The notes: generated from the sequence alone by a model not told the origin. 13,108 bases of DNA from Acidimicrobiia bacterium (GCA_017853455.1 JAFMJM010000044.1:1-13108); one strand, 5' to 3'. Counted from the first letter of the stretch, positions 6,369-13,108 are shown. Numbers and translations: made by a program.

Positions 6369-6842
6369 GTGCCCCGATCGCTCCCGCACCACGGACGCTT
6401 CTTCGAGGACCTCCCGGTGGGGGAGGTGGTGGTGCACGCCCTCACCCGGACGGTCACCGAGACCGACAACGTGCTGATGACGACGCTCACGCTCAATCCG
6501 GCCCGTCTGCACCTCGACCACGAGGACGCGGCCGGCACCGAGTTCGGCCGCCCGCTGGTGAACTCGATGTTCACCCTGGCCCTGCTCGTGGGGATGTCGG
6601 TGCTCGAGACCACGCACGGCACGACGATCGCCAACCTCGGCTTCGAGGAGGTCGGCTTCCCGGCCCCGGTGTTCTGCGGCGACACCATCCACGCCGAGTC
6701 CGAGGTCGTGGCCGCCCGGGCCTCGGGGTCGCGACCCGACGCCGGCATCGTGACCTTCGAGCACCGGGCCTACAACCAGGACGACGTGCTCGTGTGCCGC
6801 GCCCGGCGCAACGCCCTCATGCGCCGCCGCCCGGCGGAATGA
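6369..6842 (+). CDS. MaoC-like (hotdog-fold) acyl-CoA hydratase/dehydratase
   Basis: This 157-residue protein has the MaoC hotdog fold and probably adds water to, or removes it from, a CoA thioester in the cytoplasm. Visible motifs are GRFFEDLPVGEVVVHALTR (9-27), TETDNVLMTTLTLNPARLHLD (30-50), FGRPLVNSMFTLAL (59-72), and GDTIHAESEV (104-113). The pattern TETDNV, LN-x4-LHLD and GRPLVNSMFT is like the branch containing mesaconyl-CoA and itaconyl-CoA hydratases. In that layout H48 is a likely active-site residue, and N43 sits where R-specific hydratases have Asp. The gene lies directly before the ligase and CitE-family lyase genes, overlapping the next by ATGA. This supports a hydration step between CoA activation and C-C cleavage. 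The exact substrate is unknown. Confidence 0.85.
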   Translation: MPRSLPHHGRFFEDLPVGEVVVHALTRTVTETDNVLMTTLTLNPARLHLDHEDAAGTEFGRPLVNSMFTLALLVGMSVLETTHGTTIANLGFEEVGFPAPVFCGDTIHAESEVVAARASGSRPDAGIVTFEHRAYNQDDVLVCRARRNALMRRRPAE

Positions 6843-8785
6843 CCCCGGCCTGGTCGCCGTCGCCCGAGCGGGCGGCGCGCACGCGTGCCGCCGAGTTCGC
6901 GCGTTTCGTGGCCGACTCGGGGTCCGGCCCGTTCGCCGACGCCGCGGCGCTGCACGCCTGGTCGGTGGCCGAGCCGGCGGCGTTCTGGTCGGCGGTCTGG
7001 GACTTCACCGGGATGCCCGGTGAGCGGGGGGAGCGGGTGCTCGAGCCGGCCGAGCCGTTCTGGCGGACCCGGTTCTTCCCCGACGCGCGTCTCAACGTCG
7101 CCGACGCGCTCCTCGGTGTGCCGAGCGACGCCGTCGCGATCGTGGCGGCCCGGGAGGACGGCCTCCGCCGGACCTGGACACGCGCCGACCTCCACGCCGA
7201 GGTGTCGCGGGTGCGCCAGGCCCTGCAGGCGGCCGGCGTGGGCGTCGGCGACCGCGTCGCCGCCTGGCTCCCGAACGTCCCCGAGACCTACGCCTTGATG
7301 ATCGCGGCGGCGAGTCTGGGGGCGGTGTTCACGTCCACGTCGCCCGACTTCGGGGTCGAGGGTGTCGTCGACCGCTTCGCGCAGGTCGGGCCGACCGTGC
7401 TGGTCGCGGTCGACGGATCGCTCTACGCCGGCACGCGCTTCGACTGCCTGGCGCGTCTCACCGAGATCGTCGACCGGCTGCCGTCGGTCACCACGACGGT
7501 GGTGCTCGGGTACCTCGACGCCATCCCCGACCTCGCGGCGGTCCCGGGGGCGCGGTCGTGGTCGGCGTGGCTGGCGCCGTTCGCGCCGGGGCCGGTGGAG
7601 ACCGTGCCGGTGCCGTTCGACCACCCGTGGTACGTGCTGTTCTCGTCGGGGACGACCGGTCGGCCCAAGTGCATCGTCCACCGGGCCGGCGGGGTGTTGC
7701 TCAAGCATCTCTCCGAGCAGCAGCTCCAGTGCGACGTCCGGCCCGGTGACCGGATCTGCTACTACACGACGACCGGCTGGATGATGTGGAACTGGCTGGC
7801 GTCGGTGCTGGCGAGCGACGCCACCGTGGTGGCGTACGACGGATCGCCCGCGCACCCGACGCTGACGGCGCTGTTCGACCTCGCCGACGAGCTCGACCTC
7901 ACCTTCCTCGGGACCTCGGCCCGGTTCCTCGACGAGCTCCGGCGGGCCGACGTCCGCCCGGTCGACACCCACCGGCTGACGGCGTTGCGCACGATCGCGT
8001 CGACCGGCTCGCCGCTGACCCCTGACGCCTTCGACCACGTGTACGCGGCGATCGCCCCCGACGTGCACCTCGCCTCGATCTCGGGCGGCACCGACCTCTG
8101 TGGCTGCCTGGTCGGGGGCGACCCCACCGGACCGGTCTGGCGGGGGGAGATCCAACGGCCCTCGCCGGGGGTCGACGTCGCGGTGCTCGCCCCCGACGGC
8201 ACGCCGCTCGGCGCCGGGGAGCGGGGCGAGCTGGTGTGCCGCAACGCGTTCCCGTCGATCCCGCTCGGGTTCCTCGACGACCCCGACGACGCCCGGTTCC
8301 GGGCCACCTACTTCGAGCGCTTCCCCGGTGCCTGGCACCAGGGTGACTACGCCGAGTGGACCGACCACGGCGGCCTGGTCATCCACGGCCGCTCCGACGC
8401 CACCCTCAACCCCGGCGGCGTGCGCATCGGCACCGCCGAGATCACCCGGCTGGTCGAGGTGGTGCCCGGGATCGCCGACTGCCTGGTCGTCGGCCAGGAG
8501 TGGGAGGGCGACGTCCGGGTGGTGCTGTTCGTGGTCCTGCGCCCGGGGGTGGCGCTCACCGCGGCGCTCGAGGCCGACCTGCGGGCGCGCATCCGGGCCG
8601 GGGCGTCGCCCCGGCACGTCCCGGCGAAGATCGTGGCCGTGCCCGACCTGCCCCGCACCCGGTCCAACAAGCTGAGCGAGCTCGCCGTACGCGAGGTGGT
8701 GCACGGGCGACCGGTGGCCAACACCGAGGCGCTCGCCAACCCGGAGGCGCTCGACCACTTCCGCGACCTGGAGGAGCTCCGATGA
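6839..8785 (+). CDS. Acetoacetyl-CoA synthetase family acyl-CoA ligase
   Basis: This 648-residue ANL-superfamily enzyme forms an acyl-adenylate with ATP and transfers the acyl group to CoA. Motifs in order: an AACS-type N-terminal region (FFPDARLNVADALL, 79-92), WLPNVPETYALMIAAASLGAV (143-163), A3 phosphate loop SSGTTGRPK (269-277), HRAGGVLLKHL, TTTGWMMWNWLAS (310-322), A5 SGGTDL (415-420), A7 D503 in GDYAEW, A8 GRSDATLNPGGVRIG (517-531), and C-terminal Lys K611 in RTRSNK. Length and the TTTGWMMWN and DGSPAHPT segments place it with acetoacetyl-CoA synthetases rather than acetyl-CoA synthetases. ATG 6839 overlaps the maoC stop; upstream starts lie in maoC. It may use acetoacetate, but beside maoC and citE genes it could instead activate another short acid. 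Confidence 0.88.
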   Translation: MTPAWSPSPERAARTRAAEFARFVADSGSGPFADAAALHAWSVAEPAAFWSAVWDFTGMPGERGERVLEPAEPFWRTRFFPDARLNVADALLGVPSDAVAIVAAREDGLRRTWTRADLHAEVSRVRQALQAAGVGVGDRVAAWLPNVPETYALMIAAASLGAVFTSTSPDFGVEGVVDRFAQVGPTVLVAVDGSLYAGTRFDCLARLTEIVDRLPSVTTTVVLGYLDAIPDLAAVPGARSWSAWLAPFAPGPVETVPVPFDHPWYVLFSSGTTGRPKCIVHRAGGVLLKHLSEQQLQCDVRPGDRICYYTTTGWMMWNWLASVLASDATVVAYDGSPAHPTLTALFDLADELDLTFLGTSARFLDELRRADVRPVDTHRLTALRTIASTGSPLTPDAFDHVYAAIAPDVHLASISGGTDLCGCLVGGDPTGPVWRGEIQRPSPGVDVAVLAPDGTPLGAGERGELVCRNAFPSIPLGFLDDPDDARFRATYFERFPGAWHQGDYAEWTDHGGLVIHGRSDATLNPGGVRIGTAEITRLVEVVPGIADCLVVGQEWEGDVRVVLFVVLRPGVALTAALEADLRARIRAGASPRHVPAKIVAVPDLPRTRSNKLSELAVREVVHGRPVANTEALANPEALDHFRDLEELR

Positions 8786-9636
8786 CCCGGATGCGCAGCC
8801 TGCTGACGGTGCCGGCCAACCGGCGTGACCTCGTGGCCAAGGCGCCCCGGTGCGCGCCGGACGCACTCTTCCTCGACCTCGAGGACGGGGTGCCGCCCGA
8901 CGCCAAGGAGGCCGCCCGCGCCGACGCCGTCGACGCCGCGCTCGACCTCGTCCGCGCTCATCCGGGGCTCGCGGTCTTCGTCCGGGTCAACGCCATCGGC
9001 ACTCCGTGGTTCGCCGGTGACGTCGCCGAGGCCCTGGTGCCCGAGTTGACCGGCGTGGTCGTGCCGAAGGTGGAGTCGGCGGCCGACGTCGACGCCGTCG
9101 TTGCGGCCCTCGCCGCCGCCGGGGTCCCCGACCTCGGCGTGCTGGCCGGGATCGAGAGCGCCGCCGGGGTGGCCCGGGCAGAGGCGGTGCTGGCGCACCC
9201 GGCCGTCGGGTGGTGCTACTTCGGGGCCGAGGACTACGTCGCCGACCTCGGAGGCGTGCGCACGCCGTCGAACCAGGAGGTGCTCCACGCCCGGTCGCAG
9301 GTCGTGCTGGCCGCCCGCCTCGGCGACGTGTGGTCGGTCGACATGATCCTGGCCGACTTCCGCGACGACGACCGCTACGTGCGCGACGCGACCGAGGGCC
9401 GGTCGCTCGGCTACCGGGGCAAGTTGTGCATCCATCCGGCGCAGGTGGCGCTCGCCCACGCGGTGTTCACCCCGACGGCCGAGGAGGTCGACCGCGCCCG
9501 CCGGTTGTTGACGGCCTACGCCGACGCGGCCACCCGGGGTGAGGCCACGATCGCGTTCGAGGGGGAGATGGTCGACGAGCCGATGGCCCGCCGGGCCCGG
9601 ACCGTCCTGGCGGCGGCCGACGTCGAGGCCGGCTGA
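8782..9636 (+). CDS. CitE/HpcH-family C-C lyase (citramalyl-CoA or malyl-CoA lyase-like)
   Basis: This 284-residue TIM-barrel enzyme cleaves or forms a C-C bond in a hydroxyacyl-CoA, with a metal ion. Family motifs: MRSLLTVPANR (4-14), ALFLDLEDGV (28-37), FVRVN with R68, VVVPKVESA (92-100), AGIESAAGV (122-130) with E125, FGAEDYVADLG (147-157) with D151, and YRGKLCIHPAQV (211-222). E125 and D151 match the expected Mg ligands and R68 a substrate-binding residue. ATG 8782 overlaps the ligase stop (ATGA). Known relatives include citrate lyase beta, malyl-CoA lyase, and citramalyl-CoA lyase (mycobacterial CitE, human CLYBL). The adjacent MaoC hydratase favours a citramalyl-CoA-like substrate, giving acetyl-CoA plus a 2-oxo acid, but this is inferred from context. 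Confidence 0.88.
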   Translation: MTRMRSLLTVPANRRDLVAKAPRCAPDALFLDLEDGVPPDAKEAARADAVDAALDLVRAHPGLAVFVRVNAIGTPWFAGDVAEALVPELTGVVVPKVESAADVDAVVAALAAAGVPDLGVLAGIESAAGVARAEAVLAHPAVGWCYFGAEDYVADLGGVRTPSNQEVLHARSQVVLAARLGDVWSVDMILADFRDDDRYVRDATEGRSLGYRGKLCIHPAQVALAHAVFTPTAEEVDRARRLLTAYADAATRGEATIAFEGEMVDEPMARRARTVLAAADVEAG

Positions 9637-9650
9637 CGCCTCAGCGGCCT
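9626..9650. terminator. Hairpin made from the two convergent stop codons, candidate bidirectional terminator
   Basis: AGGCCG-G-CTGA (9626-9636) pairs with TCAG-CGGCCT (9641-9650): ten base pairs with one bulged G (9632) and a 4-base loop CGCC. The TGA of the lyase gene (9634-9636) and the TGA of the opposite-strand ligase gene (9641-9643 on this strand) form the top of the stem. Only four bases separate the two genes, so the structure uses coding sequence. No U-tract is present on either side. Confidence 0.6.
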
Positions 9651-11272
9651 TCGGCGCGCAGCTCGTCGCGGATGACGAACTTGCGGATCTTGCCGGCGGG
9701 CGTGCGGGGAAAGTCGTCGACGATCCGCAGATCTTCCACCCACTTCTGCTTGGGCAGCCCGCCCGCCTCGAGGTGGGCCTGCACCGCCGCCAGGTCGGGG
9801 GCGGCCTCCCCGGGGCGCACCCGGACGACGGCGGTGGCGTGCTCGCCCGTGCGGCCGTCGGGAGCCGCCACGACGGCGCACTCGGCCACGACCGGCATGG
9901 TCATGAGCACCTCCTCGATCTCGGCGGCCGAGATGTTGGCGCCACCGCGGATGATGATGTCGGAGATGCGGTCGGTGATGGTGAGGCAGCCGTTCTCGTC
10001 GAGCACCCCGACGTCACCGGTGCGATACCAGCCGTCGGCGTCGAACGCCCGGGCGGTCAGTGTCGGGTCGGTGTAGCCGAGGCAGAGGTCGGGCCCGCGC
10101 GAGAAGATCTGACCGGGCTCGCCGGCCCCGACCTCACGGTCGTCGTCCTCGACGTCGACCATTCGTAGCTCCACGCCGAGCATCGGTCGGCCATCGGTGT
10201 GATTGCGCCATTCGCGCGGGTCGTAGGTGTGGGACCCGGTGATCGACGGCTGCTCGGTCGATCCGTACGACCGGAACACCGTGATCCCGAGCGCCTCGGC
10301 GCGTTCGGCGACCGCCGCCGGCACGGGGGCGCCGCCGAGGCCGGCGTTGCCGATGAGGGCGGCGTGGGCCGGCGTGAACTTCGGGGAGTCCATCAGGCTG
10401 GTCAGGAAGATCGTGGCGCCGACCCCACCGGAGATGCCCTCGGCGAGCAGGATGTCGCACGCCCGGTCGGGGTTCCAGGCGTCGGCGAGGTGGATCGGGT
10501 GGTGGCGCAGCAGCCCCAGGAGGAACGACGCCAGCATCCCGGTCATGTGGGCCATCGGCGAGGCGTTGAGCACCGGGCGGGCGTCGGGGGCGAGCGCGTC
10601 GAGCTGGACGACCTCGAACAGCAGGGTGCGGTGCGAGTGGATCACGCCCTTGGGCTCGGCGGTGGTCCCGGACGTGTAACCGACCATCGCCGGTGCGTCG
10701 GGGTCGATGTCGGGCGTGCCGGTGAACGGTGCGCCGGCGCACAGGTCGTCGAAGGCCAGCGCACCGGGGAGCGTCGCGCCCGGGGTGCCGCTCTCGACGA
10801 CCACCACGTGCTCGAGGGCGGGGCAGCGGTCGCGGAAGGTCAGGAGGTTCTCGACGTGGTCGACGTGCCCGAACCGGTCGACGGTGATCAGCGCTGTGGC
10901 CTCCGACTGGCGCAGGATGAACTCCACCTCGCGGGCGCCGTAGAACGGCACGATCGGCACCGCCACGGCACCGAGCCGGAACGCCGCGCAGATGGCGACG
11001 CCGGCCTCGAGCCAGTTGGGGATCTGGTAGACGATCCGGTCGCCGGGACCGACCCCGAGCCGATCGAGCGACCCGGCCAGGCGGGCGGAGCGCTCGTAGA
11101 GCTCACCGATGGTCCCGACGTGGGGGCGGGTCTCGGACCACACCCGGAACGTGAGGTCGGGAGCGCTCGTGATCTGGCGCTCCATGAAGCCGGCGAAGGT
11201 CAGGTCGGTCCACCAGCCCTCGGCGAGGTAGCGCTCGCGGAGCTCCGTCGGCACGGTGCGCAGTTCCCACAT
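9641..11272 (-). CDS. Acyl-CoA ligase, FadD / cyclohexanecarboxylate-CoA ligase-like
   Basis: This 543-residue ANL-superfamily acid-CoA ligase carries every core motif: A3 YTSGTTAEPKGV (199-210), A5 YGSTEQ (336-341), A7 WYRTGD (415-420), A8 DRISDIIIRGGANISAAEIE (434-453), and catalytic Lys K528 in PRTPAGK. The N-terminal block (LRERYLAEGWWTD, then TIGELYERSARLAGSLDRLG) resembles AliA-type cyclohexanecarboxylate-CoA ligases and related FadD proteins. The true substrate, whether cyclic, aromatic or medium-chain, cannot be read from sequence. ATG 11272 is preceded by GGGGGGA about 10 bases upstream. The gene is convergent with the CoA operon and divergent from the dioxygenase gene. It differs clearly from the acetoacetate-type ligase in family, so the two probably activate different acids. 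Confidence 0.9.
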   Translation of the reverse strand: MWELRTVPTELRERYLAEGWWTDLTFAGFMERQITSAPDLTFRVWSETRPHVGTIGELYERSARLAGSLDRLGVGPGDRIVYQIPNWLEAGVAICAAFRLGAVAVPIVPFYGAREVEFILRQSEATALITVDRFGHVDHVENLLTFRDRCPALEHVVVVESGTPGATLPGALAFDDLCAGAPFTGTPDIDPDAPAMVGYTSGTTAEPKGVIHSHRTLLFEVVQLDALAPDARPVLNASPMAHMTGMLASFLLGLLRHHPIHLADAWNPDRACDILLAEGISGGVGATIFLTSLMDSPKFTPAHAALIGNAGLGGAPVPAAVAERAEALGITVFRSYGSTEQPSITGSHTYDPREWRNHTDGRPMLGVELRMVDVEDDDREVGAGEPGQIFSRGPDLCLGYTDPTLTARAFDADGWYRTGDVGVLDENGCLTITDRISDIIIRGGANISAAEIEEVLMTMPVVAECAVVAAPDGRTGEHATAVVRVRPGEAAPDLAAVQAHLEAGGLPKQKWVEDLRIVDDFPRTPAGKIRKFVIRDELRAEGR

Positions 11273-11301
11273 GGCTCGATCGTCCCCCCGGAGCGGTCGG
11301 T

Positions 11302-11331
11302 GGCGGTTACGGTATTCTCAGAGAGCGAGAA
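11302..11331. promoter_or_regulatory. Promoter/operator-like elements upstream of the acyl-CoA ligase
   Basis: Two signals lie 29-59 bases before the ligase start. On the minus strand, bases 11320-11302 read TGAGAAT-N2-CGT-N-A-N-C-N-CC, matching 14 of 19 positions of the element at 2240-2258 upstream of dppB and containing a -10-like TACCGT. On top of it lies an inverted repeat, TTCTC (11315-11319), 7 bases, GAGAA (11327-11331). On the plus strand TATTCT (11313-11318) could be a -10 box for the dioxygenase. The sequences are seen; sharing a regulator is inferred. Confidence 0.35.
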
Positions 11332-11339
11332 GCACGTTT

Positions 11340-11365
11340 CCGGTCGGCGGTGGTCGCCGGTCGGC
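11340..11365 (+). repeat. Direct repeat CCGGTCGGC in the divergent region
   Basis: CCGGTCGGC occurs at 11340-11348 and again at 11357-11365, a 17-base period. The second copy overlaps the palindrome at 11363-11375. It may be part of a regulator binding site. Chance repetition in GC-rich DNA is also possible. Confidence 0.3.
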
Positions 11366-11375
11366 ACAGTGTGCC
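11363..11375. promoter_or_regulatory. Perfect palindrome GGCACA-G-TGTGCC, candidate operator for the dioxygenase
   Basis: The two 6-base arms around a single central G are perfectly complementary. The site lies 77 bases before the dioxygenase start, in the 179-base divergent region, and is the most symmetric site there. Its compact form suits a dimeric regulator of GntR or LacI type, but none is encoded in the window, so no protein is assigned. Confidence 0.4.
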
Positions 11376-11437
11376 CGATCCCGGTCCCCCGCGCGGGATG
11401 CGGGCCGGGCCCGGAGCGGTTGACGGTGACGACGAGC

Positions 11438-11442
11438 GGAGG
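11438..11442 (+). promoter_or_regulatory. Ribosome binding site deciding the dioxygenase start
   Basis: GGAGG lies 9 bases before GTG 11452 but directly abuts the in-frame ATG 11443, leaving no spacer for that start. This makes GTG 11452 the better start. It also removes a low-complexity N-terminal extension that would reach back into the promoter region. Confidence 0.6.
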
Positions 11443-11451
11443 ATGGTCCCG

Positions 11452-12303
11452 GTGACGACGACCGACGCCACGTACGAGACGATCGAGGTCCGCCCCGTGG
11501 CCGGGGCCCTCGGTGCCGAGATCCACGGGGTCGACCTGGCCGCCGACCTCCCCGCTGCGACGGTCGCCGAGATCCGCCGGGCCTGGCTCGAGCACCTCGT
11601 GGTGTTCTTCCGCGACCAGGACCTCTCGCTCGACCGCTACCTGGCTTTCGCCGAGCGGATGGGGGAGCCGGTCGAGTACCCGTTCGTGAAGGGGATCGAG
11701 GGCTATCCGAAGATCATCACCGTCGCGAAGCTGCCCCACGAGACGATCAACTTCGGTGGCGTGTGGCACTCCGACACCGCCTACCTCGAGCGGCCGCCGA
11801 TGGGCACGATGCTGCTGGCCCGCGAGGTGCCCGACGCCGGCGGCGACACCATGTGGGCCAACCTCTACGCCGCCTACGAGACGCTCTCGCCCGGCCTGCA
11901 GCGGATGCTCGAGGGCGTGCGCGCCGTCAACACCTCGGCGATGGCCGACGTGTCGAAGACCCGCGAGGACCGCATCCGCGACACCGGTGTCGAAGAGGTA
12001 CGCGAGTTCGAGGCGGTGCACCCGGTCGTGCGCACCCACCCCGAGACCGGGCGCCGGGCGCTCTACGTCAACCCCGCGCACACCGCCCGCTTCGAGGACA
12101 TGACCGAGGAGGAGAGCCGCCCGCTGCTCGACTTCCTGTGCGCCCACGCCGTCCGGCCGGAGTTCACCTGCCGGTTCCGGTGGGAGCCCGGCTCGCTGGC
12201 GCTCTGGGACAACCGGTGTGCCTGGCACAACCCGATCAACGACTACCACGGACACCGACGGGTGATGCACCGCATCACCCTGGCGGGCGACGTCCCGGCC
12301 TGA
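11452..12303 (+). CDS. TauD/TfdA-family Fe(II)/2-oxoglutarate-dependent dioxygenase
   Basis: This 283-residue enzyme hydroxylates a substrate using Fe(II), oxygen and 2-oxoglutarate, often releasing sulfite, an aldehyde or an alcohol. The N-terminal block EVRPVAGALGAEIHGVDLA (12-30) is typical. Iron ligands are H106 and D108 in WHSDTAY, and H259 in AWHNPINDY. R270 and R274 (HRRVMHR) have the same spacing from the distal His as the 2-oxoglutarate-binding arginines of E. coli TauD. REVPDAGGDTMWANLY (124-139) is also a family motif. The active site is therefore complete. The substrate is open: taurine, alkylsulfates, aryloxyacids or others. The residue four before the first iron His is Gly102 rather than Asn, which argues mildly against taurine. 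The gene stands alone, divergent from the acyl-CoA ligase and convergent with the methyltransferase gene. Confidence 0.92.
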   Translation: MTTTDATYETIEVRPVAGALGAEIHGVDLAADLPAATVAEIRRAWLEHLVVFFRDQDLSLDRYLAFAERMGEPVEYPFVKGIEGYPKIITVAKLPHETINFGGVWHSDTAYLERPPMGTMLLAREVPDAGGDTMWANLYAAYETLSPGLQRMLEGVRAVNTSAMADVSKTREDRIRDTGVEEVREFEAVHPVVRTHPETGRRALYVNPAHTARFEDMTEEESRPLLDFLCAHAVRPEFTCRFRWEPGSLALWDNRCAWHNPINDYHGHRRVMHRITLAGDVPA

Positions 12304-12340
12304 CGCGACCGGGCCGCACCAGCGATCCACGACCGCCGGG

Positions 12341-13108
12341 TCAGCGGCGGGCCAGCACCTCGCCGTGCACCACCACGAACCGGCCGTCGGGATCGTCGGC
12401 CCAGCGTCGGAACGCCGCCGCGATCGCTGCGAGTTCGGTGGGGTCGGTGAGCCCGTACCCGAGGGCCTGGGTGGCGTACTCGCTGTGCTCGACTCGGTCG
12501 GCCCACGATCCGCCCCACCAGGCGCGGTCCTCGGGGGTCGCGAACGTCCAGGCCGACGTGGTGGAGACGACGTCGGTGAACCCGGCCTCGCGCGCCCAGG
12601 CGTGCACCGCCCGCCCGGCGTCGGGGTCGGTGCCGTTGTGGTGCGCGATCGCCCGGAAGATCGTGCGCCACCGCTCGAGCAGCGGGTCGGGTGGGTACCA
12701 GACCTTGGCGCCGTAGTCGGTCTCGCGCACGGCGACCACTCCGCCCGGGCGGGTGACCCGCCGGACCTCGCGCAGGGCCGCGACCGGGTCGGTGAGGTGG
12801 TGGAGCACCTGGTGGACGTAGGTCACGTCGACGCAGGCGTCGGGCAGGGGGAGGGCGTAGGCGTCGCCGGCGACGAGGTCGAGGTCGAGGTCGGTGCGGG
12901 CCGCGGTCCGCGCGGCGGTGAGCGCCGCCGGCGCCGGGTCGATCCCGACCACCCGGCCGGCGGGCACCCGGTCGGCGAGGTCGGCGGTGATGGTGCCGGG
13001 TCCGCACCCCAGGTCGAGCACCCGGGCGTCGGGGCGGAGGTGGTTGAGCAGGAAGGCGGCGGAGTTCTCGGCGGTGCGCCACCGGTGGCCGCGCAGCACC
13101 GACTCGTG
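12341..13108 (-). CDS. Class I SAM-dependent methyltransferase (5' end beyond the window)
   Basis: This Rossmann-fold methyltransferase transfers a methyl group from S-adenosylmethionine. Counting from GTG 13099, motif I is VLDLGCGPGTIT (27-38), the acidic ribose-binding residue is D54 in VVGIDPAP, and GDAYALPLPDACVDV (82-96) and HQVLHHLTDP (100-109) follow. RPGGVVAVRETDYG (121-134) is the post-motif strand. The C-terminal part has the W-rich GRAVHAWAREAGF and WWGGSWADR segments seen in a common actinobacterial Methyltransf_11/25 group. The frame stays open to the right edge (three more codons, H-E-S), and relatives usually have residues before this HESVLR-x-HRWRTAENSA stretch. The true start is therefore probably outside the window and GTG 13099 is not preferred. 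The substrate is unknown. Confidence 0.88.
   Translation of the reverse strand, partial: HESVLRGHRWRTAENSAAFLLNHLRPDARVLDLGCGPGTITADLADRVPAGRVVGIDPAPAALTAARTAARTDLDLDLVAGDAYALPLPDACVDVTYVHQVLHHLTDPVAALREVRRVTRPGGVVAVRETDYGAKVWYPPDPLLERWRTIFRAIAHHNGTDPDAGRAVHAWAREAGFTDVVSTTSAWTFATPEDRAWWGGSWADRVEHSEYATQALGYGLTDPTELAAIAAAFRRWADDPDGRFVVVHGEVLARR

Noticed and set aside
6770..8866. 698-residue open frame on the minus strand
   Set aside because: Antisense shadow of the acetoacetyl-CoA-synthetase-family gene; composition is repetitive G, R and H with no recognisable domain.
11350..11451. Earlier in-frame starts for the dioxygenase (ATG 11350 and ATG 11443)
   Set aside because: The extension has no family similarity and reads through the divergent regulatory region; GGAGG at 11438-11442 is correctly spaced only for GTG 11452.
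10199..11455. 418-residue plus-strand frame opposite the acyl-CoA ligase
   Set aside because: Antisense to a ligase with all core motifs; no domain pattern in this frame.
12333..12350. CCGCC/GGCGG hairpin between the dioxygenase and methyltransferase genes
   Set aside because: Only five base pairs around an 8-base loop that overlaps the methyltransferase stop; too weak to call a terminator in this GC content.
1..13108. tRNA/rRNA genes, CRISPR arrays, insertion sequences, phage or defence genes
   Set aside because: No cloverleaf-like tract, regular repeat-spacer pattern, transposase motif or terminal inverted repeats were seen on reading both strands.

Overview
The window is about 13.1 kb of very GC-rich, densely packed bacterial DNA with many GTG starts, 4-base ATGA/GTGA gene overlaps and strong third-position G/C bias. 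Together with the gene content (TetR regulator, crotonase, SnoaL-like protein, several CoA enzymes), this suggests an actinomycete-type genome. An Acidimicrobiia-like or related high-GC Actinomycetota is my inference; no marker gene here fixes the taxon. I saw no RNA gene, insertion sequence, CRISPR array or phage gene, and no gene-free stretch exceeds 300 bases.

Layout. Bases 3-140 are the 3' end of an unrecognised gene. A TetR-family regulator follows (223-894, +). It converges on a two-gene minus-strand unit: a crotonase-family protein (2168-1377) and then a SnoaL-like protein (1360-938). A 168-base divergent promoter region (2169-2336) separates that unit from a long plus-strand operon, 2337-9636. 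The operon encodes a dipeptide/oligopeptide-type ABC importer (permease DppB, a permease-ATPase fusion DppCD, ATPase DppF) and then three CoA enzymes: a MaoC-like hydratase, an acetoacetyl-CoA-synthetase-family ligase and a CitE/HpcH-family C-C lyase. Four of its five gene junctions are 4-base overlaps. The fifth (dppF to maoC) is a 62-base gap holding a GC hairpin and a strong ribosome binding site. The operon meets a convergent acyl-CoA ligase gene (11272-9641, -), and the two stop codons pair within one hairpin. A second divergent region (11273-11451) leads to a TauD/TfdA-type 2-oxoglutarate dioxygenase (11452-12303, +). This converges on a class I methyltransferase (12341-13108, -) that runs off the right edge.

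How the genes may work together (inference). Ligase, MaoC hydratase and CitE lyase form a chemically complete module: activate an unsaturated acid, hydrate the CoA ester, then cleave it to two small acyl or oxo products. The logic resembles the itaconate/citramalyl-CoA route. Coupling to an ABC importer that has no substrate-binding protein in this window suggests uptake and breakdown of a specific small acid, amide or peptide-like compound. The dioxygenase, second ligase, crotonase and SnoaL-like protein could supply side reactions. The TetR protein is the obvious candidate regulator; palindromic sites lie in all three promoter regions. The substrate cannot be read from the sequence.
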